This document shows, in pieces, positions 8,547 through 16,196 of a DNA stretch of 64,000 nucleotides. Source of the stretch: Streptomyces paludis (GTDB lineage: Bacteria; Actinomycetota; Actinomycetes; Streptomycetales; Streptomycetaceae); assembly GCF_003344965.1 (NCBI RefSeq), contig NZ_CP031194.1:3410001-3474000 (forward strand). Direction: 5' to 3'. Below the pieces are notes generated by a model, which saw only the letters and a program-made list of their open reading frames with translations, made no database searches and had not been told where the DNA came from. The position numbers and the translations under genes were made by a program. The number at the start of each line of letters is the position of its first letter. Positions within the stretch are counted from its first letter, which is position 1.

Positions 8547-10835
8547 ATGCGCACCGAGGAGGTCCTGGCCGCCATCGCCACCGGCGTATGGCGCTGGGAG
8601 AGCGCGTCCAACACGGTCACCCTCGACGCCGAAGCGGCCCGGCTCTACGGACTGCCCGCCGAACCGGCCGTCCTGCCGGAGAACGTCGTCCGCGCCCGCT
8701 ACCACCCGGTCGACTGGAACGAGATCATCAGCATCATCAGGCTCGCCATCGCCGAGGACACCCTGGCCGAGGCCCGGATGCGGGTCGTGGACAGCGAGGG
8801 GCGGGTGCTGCGCACCGTACGGTCCCGCTGCCGGCCCACCGTGCGGATCCGGCCCGACGGCAGCCAGGAGACCGAGCTGAACGGCACCGTCCAGGAGGTG
8901 GTGTCCGAGCCGCGCCCCGGTACGGCGGTCGAGGGGACGTCGATCACCGGCGACTGGCGCCGCTCCCGCGAGGCGTTCCTGCTGGACGCGGGGCGGGCGC
9001 TGGCCGAGGCCCGTTCGACCGGCGAGGTGCTGCGCGTGGCCGCCTCGCTGTCCATGCCCGGTTTCTCGCCGGACGGACTGGCCGTCTTCAGCGTCTCCGG
9101 CGAGCGGCTGCGGCTCATCGGGCACCACGGGCACGACGCAGGGGACGTCGTCCCCTTCGAGGAAATGGCGCTGAACACGGACTACCCGGCGGCGGAGGTG
9201 GCGCGGACCGGCCGGGCGATCTATCTGCCGGCCCCCGAGGCGTACGAGAGCCGCTATCCGACCACCTGGCAGTACGTCCGGCGCTTCGACCGCCGCTCCT
9301 GGGCGTTTGTGCCGCTGATTGTCGCGGGCCGGACGCTGGGCACGTGGATGGCGGCCTTCAAGCACCGCGTCGCGTTCTCGCCGGACGAGCGGTCCGTCCT
9401 GACGACGGTGGCGCGCATGCTCGCGCAGGCGCTGGCGCGCGCCGGGGTCGCCGAGTCGGAGCGCGAGCTGTCCCTCGGCCTCCAGCGCTCGATGATGCCG
9501 ACGACGGGCCCGGCGATCCCGGGGATGACGGTCGCGGCGCGGTACGTGCCGACGGGCGGCGGGCTCCAGGTGGGCGGCGACTGGTACGACATGATCCCGC
9601 TGCCGGGCGGACCGGGGGGCGTGGGCACGGGCACCGGCACCGGCACCGGCACCGGCACCGGCACCGGACGGTTCGCGCTGGTCATCGGGGACGTCCAGGG
9701 GCACGACGTACGGGCCGCCGGCCTGATGGGCCAGCTCAGGATCGCGCTGCGGGCGTACGCCTCCGAGGGCCACCGGCCGGACGCGGTGCTCTCCCGGGCG
9801 TCGCGGTTCCTGGCGGGGCTCCAGCTGTACGGCACGGAGGCGAGCGCGGACGGAAGCGCCGCCGGTGGCGCCGAGGAGCCGGGGACGTACGAGCCCCGGT
9901 CGGTGTACTCCTCCCGGGAGGCGTACGAGAACCACGGCCCGCGCTTCGCGACCTGCCTCTACCTGGAGGTCGACCCCGAGACCGGGACGCTCGACATCGC
10001 CCGCGCCGGCCATCCGGACCCGGTGATCCTCTCGGCCGACGGTACGGCGGTCATCCGGCAGACCCTGGGCGGGCTGCCGCTCGGTATCGAGGCGGACTCG
10101 GACTATCCGACGACCCGGCTCGGCCTGGAGCCCGGAGAAACGTTGCTGCTCTGCACGGACGGGCTGATCGAGACCGGCGGCCACGACATGGCGTCCGGCT
10201 GGGACCGGCTGCGGCCCGTCATGGAGGAGCACCGCGCGTCGCCGGGGGACCCCGGCGATGCCAGTTCCGGGCTGGAGAAGCTCGCGGACGCGCTGATCCA
10301 GGCCGTCCACGGGCCCGGATCGCACTACACCACTGGACCGCTGGCCGACCGCCGCGAGGACGACATCGCGCTGCTGCTGCTCGCGCGCGACAGCGACCGG
10401 GGGGCCGCCCGGGGCGGCGCCCCCGCCGCCGTCGCGACGACCGCCCGGCGCACCGCCCTGACCGTCGCCCAGGCGGAACCGGAGCGGATCGCGGGCGCCC
10501 GGCGGCAGCTGCGTCAGCTGCTGCACGACTGGACGGATCAGGAGCAGGTCGACGCGGCCGAGCTGCTGGTCTCCGAGATGCTCACGAACGTCCTGGTCCA
10601 CACCGACAACGACGCCCTGCTGGTCGCGGAGGCGCGCGGCGAGCGCGGCGGGCGCCGGCTGCGCGTCGAGGTCGCCGACGCCGGCGACCAGCTGCCGCAC
10701 CGCAGACGTCCCGGCGAGCTGGCCTCCGGCGGGCGCGGGCTGCTGCTGATGGAGATGCTGGCGGACGCGTGGGGCGTGGACCCGAGGGGCGAGGGGAAGT
10801 CGATCTGGTTCGAGCTGTACGAGCACGAGGGCTGA
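8547..10835 (+). CDS. PAS-GAF-SpoIIE phosphatase-HATPase regulator
   Basis: Multi-domain regulator of 762 aa. The order is an N-terminal PAS-like sensor (about 5-115), GAF (about 145-305), PP2C/SpoIIE phosphatase (about 310-615) and a C-terminal SpoIIAB-like ATPase (about 635-760). The phosphatase keeps its metal ligands: GGDWYD, GDVQGHD and DDIALLLLAR. The ATPase has LLVSEMLTNVLVH, VEVADAGDQLPH and GRGLLLMEMLADAWGV. Such proteins dephosphorylate anti-anti-sigma factors and bind sigma factors or their antagonists, linking a signal to alternative sigma activity. A hexanucleotide repeat near 9628-9666 inserts about eight Gly-Thr pairs into the phosphatase domain. Transcription is divergent from aspS. 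Confidence 0.88.
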   Translation: MRTEEVLAAIATGVWRWESASNTVTLDAEAARLYGLPAEPAVLPENVVRARYHPVDWNEIISIIRLAIAEDTLAEARMRVVDSEGRVLRTVRSRCRPTVRIRPDGSQETELNGTVQEVVSEPRPGTAVEGTSITGDWRRSREAFLLDAGRALAEARSTGEVLRVAASLSMPGFSPDGLAVFSVSGERLRLIGHHGHDAGDVVPFEEMALNTDYPAAEVARTGRAIYLPAPEAYESRYPTTWQYVRRFDRRSWAFVPLIVAGRTLGTWMAAFKHRVAFSPDERSVLTTVARMLAQALARAGVAESERELSLGLQRSMMPTTGPAIPGMTVAARYVPTGGGLQVGGDWYDMIPLPGGPGGVGTGTGTGTGTGTGTGRFALVIGDVQGHDVRAAGLMGQLRIALRAYASEGHRPDAVLSRASRFLAGLQLYGTEASADGSAAGGAEEPGTYEPRSVYSSREAYENHGPRFATCLYLEVDPETGTLDIARAGHPDPVILSADGTAVIRQTLGGLPLGIEADSDYPTTRLGLEPGETLLLCTDGLIETGGHDMASGWDRLRPVMEEHRASPGDPGDASSGLEKLADALIQAVHGPGSHYTTGPLADRREDDIALLLLARDSDRGAARGGAPAAVATTARRTALTVAQAEPERIAGARRQLRQLLHDWTDQEQVDAAELLVSEMLTNVLVHTDNDALLVAEARGERGGRRLRVEVADAGDQLPHRRRPGELASGGRGLLLMEMLADAWGVDPRGEGKSIWFELYEHEG
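9628..9666. repeat. GGCACC hexanucleotide tandem repeat inside the SpoIIE gene
   Basis: About six and a half tandem copies of GGCACC (first copy GGCACG) encode alternating Gly-Thr in a loop of the phosphatase domain. The unit is a multiple of three, so gain or loss of units changes length but not frame. Confidence 0.85.
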
Positions 10836-10859
10836 CGCACCGCCACCGCGCCACCCACC

Positions 10860-11987
10860 TCAAGCAGGCTGCCCGCGCTCCTGCCCCTGCCCCTGCCCGT
10901 CCCCCGGCGGCCCCTGCCCATGCCCGTACCGCTCCCGCAGCTCGGAGAGCACCCCGAACGCCGCCGCAGTGAGGGGTACGGCGAGCAGCATGCCCAGGAT
11001 CCCGGCGACGCTCGCGCCCGCCGTGATCGCCAGCATCACCACGGCGGGGTGCATCTGGACCGTACGGCTCTGGATCATCGGCTGGAGCACATGCCCCTCC
11101 AGCACCTGCACGGCGAGCACCACGCCCAGCGCCCAGAGGCCGATGATCCAGCCCCGGTCGGCGAGCGCCACCAGCACGGCGACGGCGCCGGAGATAAAGG
11201 CGCCGAGATACGGGATGTACGCGCCGACGAACACCAGCGCGCCCAGCCCGACCGCGCCGGGCACCCGCAGGATCAGCAGGCCGATGGTGATGCAGATGGC
11301 GTCGATCAGGGCGATGACCGTGGTCCCGCGCATAAAGCCCTCGACGGCGTGGAAGGCGCGCCGCGCCATGGCCTCGACGGTGTCGCCCGTCGAGCCGGGC
11401 GCGAGAGATCTGAGCGAGCCGGCGACGCGGTGGGAGTCGCGGAGGAAGAAGAAGATCAGCAGCAGCGCGAGCACGGCGGTGGCGATCAGCTCACCGACGA
11501 CGCTGATCCCGGTGAGCACCCCGGAGGCGGCGGTGGCGCCGAACTTCCCGAGCAGTTCCTTGGCGTTCTTCGCGACGTCGTCGAGCGAGGTGCCGGCGGC
11601 GCCGAAGTGCTTGGACAGGTCCTTCGCGGCCTGCCGCAGCGAGGCGAGGATCTGATCGCCGCTGTCGATCAGCGCGCTGACGACGATGTACCCGGCCCCG
11701 CCGACCACCGCCACCACGGCGACACAGGTCAGCCCGGCGGCCAGCGACCTGTTCAGCCGCATCCCGACGAGCCGCCGGTAGAGCGGGCCGAGCAGCGCGG
11801 TGCCGAGGATGGCGAGCAGGACGGGGGTGACGGTCGTCTTGAAGGTGACGCACAGCCAGACCGCGACGGCGCCCACCCCGGAGACCAGCAGCAGCACCCC
11901 GCACCAGGCGGCGAGGCGCCGAGCGCTCTCGGGCAGCAGAACGGGAGAAGACGACGTCCACATCCCCCCACCCGAACACGCCCCCAC
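10860..11987 (-). CDS. AI-2E family transporter (UPF0118 permease)
   Basis: Polytopic membrane protein of 375 aa of the AI-2E/UPF0118 family. Eight hydrophobic segments are visible, with the characteristic soluble helical stretch between the second and third regions (about 105-165: ALIDSGDQILASLRQAAKDLSKHF). The family C-terminal block is also present (GALVFVGAYIPYLGAFISGAVAVLVAL and VLEGHVLQPMIQSRTVQMHP). Substrates differ among family members; none can be assigned. GTG 11987 is used; ATG at 11963 with a G-rich run directly upstream is an alternative. Convergent with the SpoIIE gene, 24 bases apart. Confidence 0.85.
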   Translation of the reverse strand: MGACSGGGMWTSSSPVLLPESARRLAAWCGVLLLVSGVGAVAVWLCVTFKTTVTPVLLAILGTALLGPLYRRLVGMRLNRSLAAGLTCVAVVAVVGGAGYIVVSALIDSGDQILASLRQAAKDLSKHFGAAGTSLDDVAKNAKELLGKFGATAASGVLTGISVVGELIATAVLALLLIFFFLRDSHRVAGSLRSLAPGSTGDTVEAMARRAFHAVEGFMRGTTVIALIDAICITIGLLILRVPGAVGLGALVFVGAYIPYLGAFISGAVAVLVALADRGWIIGLWALGVVLAVQVLEGHVLQPMIQSRTVQMHPAVVMLAITAGASVAGILGMLLAVPLTAAAFGVLSELRERYGHGQGPPGDGQGQGQERGQPA

Positions 11988-12089
11988 GCCCCTGTCCCCC
12001 GGAACCCGCCGCCCGAGTGACGCGCCGTCACACCGACAGGGGGGATATCCGGTGGAACCGGGGCCGTGGCTCCTGATCTCCTTGCCGAC

Positions 12090-12336
12090 GTGAGCGACGC
12101 ACCCATACCTCCGTTACCTCCGCAGCCGCCGGCCCCGCCGTGGCACCCGCAGCAGGGCGGGCACCCGGCGTACCCCTCGTCCCCGTACGGCGGCCCGGCC
12201 TGGACCGGTTACGGGCCTCCCGTACCGCCGCCGCCCGGTGAGGGGCCGCCGCATCCTGTGGTGCTGCTGGGACAAGCCGTACCGCCAGTGCCTGCACGAC
12301 AAGGTCGTCTCCAGCGTCGTGATCACCCAGCGGTAG
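12090..12336 (+). pseudogene. internally deleted RDD family gene remnant
   Basis: A GTG-started stretch encodes a Pro-rich N-terminus (MSDAPIPPLPPQPPAPP, continuing to about 12244) typical of actinobacterial RDD membrane proteins. A different frame, from about 12252, then encodes WDKPYRQCLHDKVVSSVVI, ending TAG at 12334-12336. This resembles the last residues of RDD domains (Arg/Gln, then LHDK, then Val-Val). The transmembrane core between them is missing and the two ends are out of frame, so the gene looks like an internal-deletion relic. The unbroken N-terminal frame would run on to 12395 and overlap pirin. No good ribosome binding site is seen. Confidence 0.5.
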
Positions 12337-12358
12337 CAGCGCGTACGCGCATACGCGC

Positions 12359-13306
12359 CTACGCCGCCGGAATCGTCCCCAGCCGCCCCGCCTGAAAGTC
12401 CTCGAACGCCTGCTTCAGCTCGGCGTGACTGTTCATCACGAACGGACCGTAGTGCGCCATCGGCTCCCGGATCGGGCGCCCGCCGAGCAGCACGACCTCC
12501 AGGTCGGGCGTGTGCGCGTCCTGCGTCTCGTCCGCCCGTACGGTGATCGCGCCGCCCGCGCCGAACACCGCCGTCTGCCCGGTGCGCACCGGGCGCCGGT
12601 CCGTGCCGACCGAGCCGCGGCCGGCCAGTACGTACGCGAGGCCGTTGAAGTCCTCGCGCCACGGCAGCGTGACCTCCGCGCCGGGCCGCAGCGTCGCGTG
12701 GATCATCGTGATGGGGGTGTGGGTGATGCCGGGGCCCTCGTGGCCGTCCAGCTCGCCCGCGATCACCCGCAGCAGCGCGCCGCCGTCGGGCGAGGTCAGC
12801 AGCTGGACCTGGCCGCCGCGGATGTCCTGGTAGCGCGGGTTCATCATCTTGTCGGACGCGGGCAGGTTCACCCAGAGCTGGAGCCCGTGGAACAGCCCGC
12901 CCGACATGACCAGCGACTCCGGCGGCGCCTCGATGTGCAGCAGGCCGGAGCCGGCCGTCATCCACTGGGTGTCGCCGCCGTGGATGTTCCCGCCGCCACC
13001 GTTGCTGTCCTGGTGGATGAAGCTGCCGTCGATCAGGTACGTGACCGTCTCGAAGCCGCGGTGCGGGTGCCAGGGGGTGCCCTTCGGCTCGCCGGGCGCG
13101 TACTCCACCTCACCCATCTGGTCCATCATGATGAACGGGTCGAGGTGCTCGTACCGTATGCCCGCGAAGGCGCGCCGCACCGGGAAGCCCTCTCCCTCGA
13201 AACCGCTCGGCGCGGTCGTCACGGCGAGCACGGGGCGGGCCACGGCCTCGGCCGGAGCGGCCACCCGGGGCAGGGTCAGCGGGTTTTCGACGGTCACTGC
13301 GGGCAT
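12359..13306 (-). CDS. pirin family protein
   Basis: Cupin-fold pirin homologue of 315 aa. The N-terminal cupin carries the metal-binding pattern (HPHRGFETVTYLIDG, later QWMTAGSGLLHIE with His and Glu). The conserved GLQLWVNLP and a C-terminal cupin (TLPWREDFNGLAYVLAGRG) are present. Pirins are iron-binding proteins, some with quercetinase activity, others regulatory; the role here is open. The ATG at 13306 has GGGGAGG 6 bases upstream. Its coding sequence contains a near-match to phiC31 attB at 13067-13100. The upstream region has a perfect inverted repeat suggesting repressor control. Confidence 0.93.
   Translation of the reverse strand: MPAVTVENPLTLPRVAAPAEAVARPVLAVTTAPSGFEGEGFPVRRAFAGIRYEHLDPFIMMDQMGEVEYAPGEPKGTPWHPHRGFETVTYLIDGSFIHQDSNGGGGNIHGGDTQWMTAGSGLLHIEAPPESLVMSGGLFHGLQLWVNLPASDKMMNPRYQDIRGGQVQLLTSPDGGALLRVIAGELDGHEGPGITHTPITMIHATLRPGAEVTLPWREDFNGLAYVLAGRGSVGTDRRPVRTGQTAVFGAGGAITVRADETQDAHTPDLEVVLLGGRPIREPMAHYGPFVMNSHAELKQAFEDFQAGRLGTIPAA
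13067..13100. other. phiC31-type attB site inside pirin
   Basis: This 34-bp stretch matches, as I remember it, the minimal phiC31 attB (also inside a pirin-like gene in S. coelicolor) at all but about three positions. The central TT dinucleotide at 13083-13084 is kept, inside GTGCCCTT. Flanking bases (GTGCGG before, TACTCCACC after) also agree. The site is unoccupied: the pirin frame is intact across it. Mismatches lie at about 13076, 13085 and 13091. Identification rests on recalled sequence, not on an alignment. Confidence 0.8.
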
Positions 13307-13345
13307 GGTGGGCCTCCCCTGATGTTCTTCACGGTCCTTCTTTAC

Positions 13346-13362
13346 GTTCAATTTAGTTGAAC
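13346..13362. promoter_or_regulatory. inverted repeat upstream of pirin, likely operator
   Basis: GTTCAA-N5-TTGAAC is a perfect 6-bp inverted repeat in an AT-rich patch 40 bases upstream of the pirin start codon. Position and AT content suit a MarR- or HxlR-type repressor site; no such regulator is adjacent. Confidence 0.45.
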
Positions 13363-13390
13363 GCTGAACATTCTGCAAGGCGCGCACCAG

Positions 13391-13454
13391 ACAGCAGGGC
13401 CCGCCCCGGACAGACAGCAGGGCCCGCCCCGGCTTACACCCGGGGCGGGCCCTG
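13391..13454 (-). terminator. strong GC hairpin with a duplicated arm
   Basis: A 15-bp perfect stem pairs 13418-13432 (CAGGGCCCGCCCCGG) with 13440-13454 around a 7-base loop, just past the stop of the SseB-like gene, with T-rich sequence before it. The left arm is repeated at about 13395-13409 as part of a 23-bp direct repeat, so two alternative hairpins can form with the same right arm. It may act in both directions. Confidence 0.8.
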
Positions 13455-13475
13455 AGAAATGAATAAAGAAGAAGG

Positions 13476-13946
13476 TCAGCCGTACATGCGCCGCATCGCG
13501 AAGTCCACCATCTGCTCGACCGCCTTCGCGTCGAACACCATCCGGTGGTCGCCCTCCATGTCGAGCACGAAGCCGTACCCCGTCGGCAGCAGGTCGATCA
13601 CCTCCGCGCCCGTGATCACGAAGTACTTCGACTCCTTGCCCGCGTACCGCCGCAGCTCCTTCAGCGTCGAGAACATCGGGATCACCGGCTGCTGCGTGTT
13701 GTGCAGCGCCAGGAAGCCCGGATTGTCGCCGCGCGGGCAGTACACCTTCGAGGTCGCGAAGATCTGCTGGAAGTCCTCGGCCTGGAGCGACCCCGTCGTG
13801 AACGCCCGGACGGCGTCACCCAGCGACGGAGGCGACGGCTCCGGATACAGCGGCTGCTCGCCGTAGCCGCCCATGGGCTGCTGCGGCTGCTGGGTCTGCT
13901 GCGCGTACTGCTGCTGGGCGCCAGGACTCTGGTCGTAGCCGTACAT
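13476..13946 (-). CDS. SseB family protein
   Basis: Protein of 156 aa with a Gln/Tyr/Pro-rich N-terminal 45 residues, then an SseB-like domain (VRAFTTGSLQAEDFQQIFATSKVYCPRG, FLALHNTQQPVIPMFSTLKELRRYAGKESKYFVITGAEVIDLLPTGYGFVLD). In actinobacteria these are often labelled SseB or type III secretion-like, but there is no secretion system here; function unknown. ATG 13946 has no ribosome binding site, so it may be leaderless; an in-frame GTG lies at 13976. Transcribed away from the acyl-CoA dehydrogenase gene. Confidence 0.75.
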   Translation of the reverse strand: MYGYDQSPGAQQQYAQQTQQPQQPMGGYGEQPLYPEPSPPSLGDAVRAFTTGSLQAEDFQQIFATSKVYCPRGDNPGFLALHNTQQPVIPMFSTLKELRRYAGKESKYFVITGAEVIDLLPTGYGFVLDMEGDHRMVFDAKAVEQMVDFAMRRMYG

Positions 13947-14003
13947 GAGCGCAAGAGTAGCCGTCGGGCGCGTCACACAAACCCTGACGGGGTTGCATCT
14001 TAT

Positions 14004-14015
14004 TACCCATGGGTA
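14004..14015. promoter_or_regulatory. palindrome upstream of acyl-CoA dehydrogenase
   Basis: TACCCATGGGTA is a perfect 12-bp palindrome in the AT-richer promoter region about 83 bases upstream of the start at 14098. A half-copy (TACCCAGTA) follows at 14032. A TetR-family fatty-acid regulator would be a reasonable candidate binder; this is inference from position. Confidence 0.45.
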
Positions 14016-14035
14016 GCATCATCGTAGCTACTACC

Positions 14036-14055
14036 CAGTACCTCTCTCGGTACTG
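14036..14055. promoter_or_regulatory. second inverted repeat upstream of acyl-CoA dehydrogenase
   Basis: CAGTACC-N6-GGTACTG is a perfect 7-bp inverted repeat, 43 bases upstream of the start codon, overlapping the half-site of the palindrome at 14004. The two sites together suggest a bipartite operator. Confidence 0.45.
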
Positions 14056-14097
14056 CCCGATCTTCCCTACCTTCCCGGACCATACGGAGTCGTCGCC

Positions 14098-15924
14098 ATG
14101 GGGCACTACAAGTCGAATCTCCGCGACATCGAGTTCAACCTCTTCGAGGTCCTCGGGCGCGACAAGCTGTACGGTACGGGCCCGTTCGCGGAGATGGACG
14201 TCGAGACCGCGAAGAGCATCCTCGAAGAGATCACCCGCCTCGCGGAGACCGATCTCGCCGCGTCGTTCGCGGACGCGGACCGCACTCCGCCGGTCTTCGA
14301 CCCGGAGACCGGCACCGCTCCCGTGCCGGCCGCCTTCAAGAAGAGCTACCAGTCCTTCATGGACTCCGAGTACTGGCGGCTCGGCCTGCCCGAGGAGATC
14401 GGCGGCACCCCCGCCCCCCGCTCGCTGATCTGGGCCTACGCGGAGCTGCTCCTCGGCGCGAACCCGGCCGTGTGGATGTACGCGTCGGGCCCCGCCTTCG
14501 CCGGCGTCCTCTACGACGAGGGCAACGAGGCGCAGAAGAAGGCCGCGGCGATCGCCGTCGAGAAGCAGTGGGGCTCCACGATGGTCCTCACCGAGCCGGA
14601 CGCCGGCTCGGACGTCGGCGCGGGCCGTACGAAGGCCGTCGAGCAGGAGGACGGCAGCTGGCACATCGAGGGCGTGAAGCGCTTCATCACCTCCGGTGAG
14701 CACGACATGTCCGAGAACATCATTCATTACGTGCTCGCCCGCCCCGAGGGCGCCGGCCCCGGCACAAAGGGCCTCTCCCTCTTCCTCGTACCGAAGTACG
14801 AGTTCGACTGGACGACCGGCGAACTGGGCGCGCGCAACGGCGTGTACGCGACGAACGTCGAGCACAAGATGGGCCTCAAGGCGTCGAACACCTGCGAGAT
14901 GACCTTCGGCGACCGCCACCCCGCCAAGGGCTGGCTGATCGGCGACAAGCACGAGGGCATCCGCCAGATGTTCCGCATCATCGAGTTCGCCCGCATGATG
15001 GTCGGCACAAAGGCCATCGCGACCCTCTCCACCGGCTATCTGAACGCGCTGGAGTACGCCAAGGAGCGCGTCCAGGGCCCCGACCTGGCGCAGTTCATGG
15101 ACAAGGCCGCGCCCAAGGTCACCATCACCCACCACCCGGACGTGCGCCGCTCGCTGATGACGCAGAAGGCGTACGCGGAAGGCATGCGCGCGCTCGTCAT
15201 GTACACCGCGTCGGTCCAGGACGAGATCGCCGTCAAGGAGGCCGAGGGCGAGAACGCCAAGGCGCTGCACGGCCTGAACGACCTGCTGCTGCCGATCGTG
15301 AAGGGGTACGGCTCCGAGCGGTCGTACGAGCAGCTCGCGCAGTCCCTCCAGATCTTCGGCGGCTCCGGCTACCTCCAGGAGTACCCGGTCGAGCAGTACA
15401 TCCGGGACGCCAAGATCGACACGCTCTACGAGGGCACGACGGCGATCCAGGGCCAGGACTTCTTCTTCCGGAAGGTCGTCCGCGACCAGGGCCAGGCGCT
15501 CAACACCCTCTCCGAGGAGATCAGGACGTTCCTGGCGGTCGCCACCGGCGGTGCGGAGCTGGCCCCGGCCCGCGAGGCGCTCGGCACCGCGGCCGGCCAC
15601 CTGGAGGCGATCGTCGCCGCGATGCTGGCCGATCTGACCGCCACCGGCGACGACGTCAAGAACATCTACAAGGTCGGGCTCAACACGACGCGTCTGCTGA
15701 TGGCCTCGGGCGACGTGGTCGTCGGCTACCTGCTGCTGCGGGGCGCCGCGGTGGCCGCGGAGAAGCTGGAGACGGCCGCGGCGAAGGACGTGGCGTTCTA
15801 CCAGGGCAAGATCGCGGCGGCGAAGTTCTTCGCGGCGAACGTGCTGCCGGGGGTCGCGACGGAGCGGGCGCTGGCGGAGGCGGTCGACAACTCGCTGATG
15901 GAGCTGGACGAAGCGGCCTTCTGA
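14098..15924 (+). CDS. acyl-CoA dehydrogenase (FadE-like)
   Basis: Flavin-dependent acyl-CoA dehydrogenase of the long, roughly 600-residue FadE/AidB-like class (608 aa). It oxidises acyl-CoA to trans-2-enoyl-CoA and passes electrons to ETF. The FAD/substrate motif [21 protein letters not shown], the middle beta domain ([25 protein letters not shown]) and the C-terminal helical domain are all present. The likely catalytic Glu is in [17 protein letters not shown]. The C-terminal extension of about 120 residues is normal for this class. Two inverted repeats precede the gene. A stem-loop at 15951-15975 probably terminates it. Confidence 0.95.
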   Translation: MGHYKSNLRDIEFNLFEVLGRDKLYGTGPFAEMDVETAKSILEEITRLAETDLAASFADADRTPPVFDPETGTAPVPAAFKKSYQSFMDSEYWRLGLPEEIGGTPAPRSLIWAYAELLLGANPAVWMYASGPAFAGVLYDEGNEAQKKAAAIAVEKQWGSTMVLTEPDAGSDVGAGRTKAVEQEDGSWHIEGVKRFITSGEHDMSENIIHYVLARPEGAGPGTKGLSLFLVPKYEFDWTTGELGARNGVYATNVEHKMGLKASNTCEMTFGDRHPAKGWLIGDKHEGIRQMFRIIEFARMMVGTKAIATLSTGYLNALEYAKERVQGPDLAQFMDKAAPKVTITHHPDVRRSLMTQKAYAEGMRALVMYTASVQDEIAVKEAEGENAKALHGLNDLLLPIVKGYGSERSYEQLAQSLQIFGGSGYLQEYPVEQYIRDAKIDTLYEGTTAIQGQDFFFRKVVRDQGQALNTLSEEIRTFLAVATGGAELAPAREALGTAAGHLEAIVAAMLADLTATGDDVKNIYKVGLNTTRLLMASGDVVVGYLLLRGAAVAAEKLETAAAKDVAFYQGKIAAAKFFAANVLPGVATERALAEAVDNSLMELDEAAF

Positions 15925-15950
15925 GCCTGCCCAGTTGGCGAGCCCGGGTG

Positions 15951-15975
15951 CGGGCGCTCTTTCAGAGGGCGCCCG
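15951..15975 (+). terminator. stem-loop after acyl-CoA dehydrogenase
   Basis: CGGGCGC (15951-15957) with TCT pairs with AGA and GCGCCCG ending at 15975 around a short TTC loop, allowing a two-base bulge. It lies 27 bases past the stop codon. Confidence 0.6.
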
Positions 15976-16022
15976 TGTCTTCGCCGTATCCACACTGTTC
16001 GCTGTTTCCACACCGATCGCGC

Positions 16023-16110
16023 ACCCCGTGCGCACGATGTCGGCACCCCGTGCGCACGATGTCGGCACACCGTGCGCACGATGTCGGCACACCGTGCGCA
16101 CGATGTCGGC
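16023..16110. repeat. four tandem copies of a 22-bp unit
   Basis: Four uninterrupted 22-bp copies start at 16023, 16045, 16067 and 16089. Copies 1-2 begin ACCCC and copies 3-4 ACACC; the remaining 17 bases are identical. Each contains the palindrome CGTGCGCACG. The array ends about 87 bases before the aminopeptidase start, so it may be a multi-site operator or a variable-number repeat. Spacers are absent, so it is not a CRISPR array. Confidence 0.9.
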
Positions 16111-16196
16111 CCGCGGTCGCCCCGTACCGGCCTTGGCACATGCCGTTACCGCCAGTGCCAAGGCCGCTGTCCGAGCCCGTCGTTATGGTGAACCCC

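Noticed and set aside
8510..10972. 820-codon open frame overlapping the SpoIIE regulator in another frame
   Set aside because: Composition is almost entirely Arg/Gly/Ala/Pro; the alternative frame encodes four recognisable domains.
12114..12965. minus-strand frame overlapping pirin in another phase
   Set aside because: Out-of-phase shadow of pirin; only the pirin frame has cupin motifs.
16023..16110. CRISPR-like array
   Set aside because: The 22-bp units are contiguous with no spacers and there are no cas genes.
13816..16161. 781-codon frame on the minus strand opposite acyl-CoA dehydrogenase
   Set aside because: Antisense shadow; the plus-strand frame has a full FadE family match.
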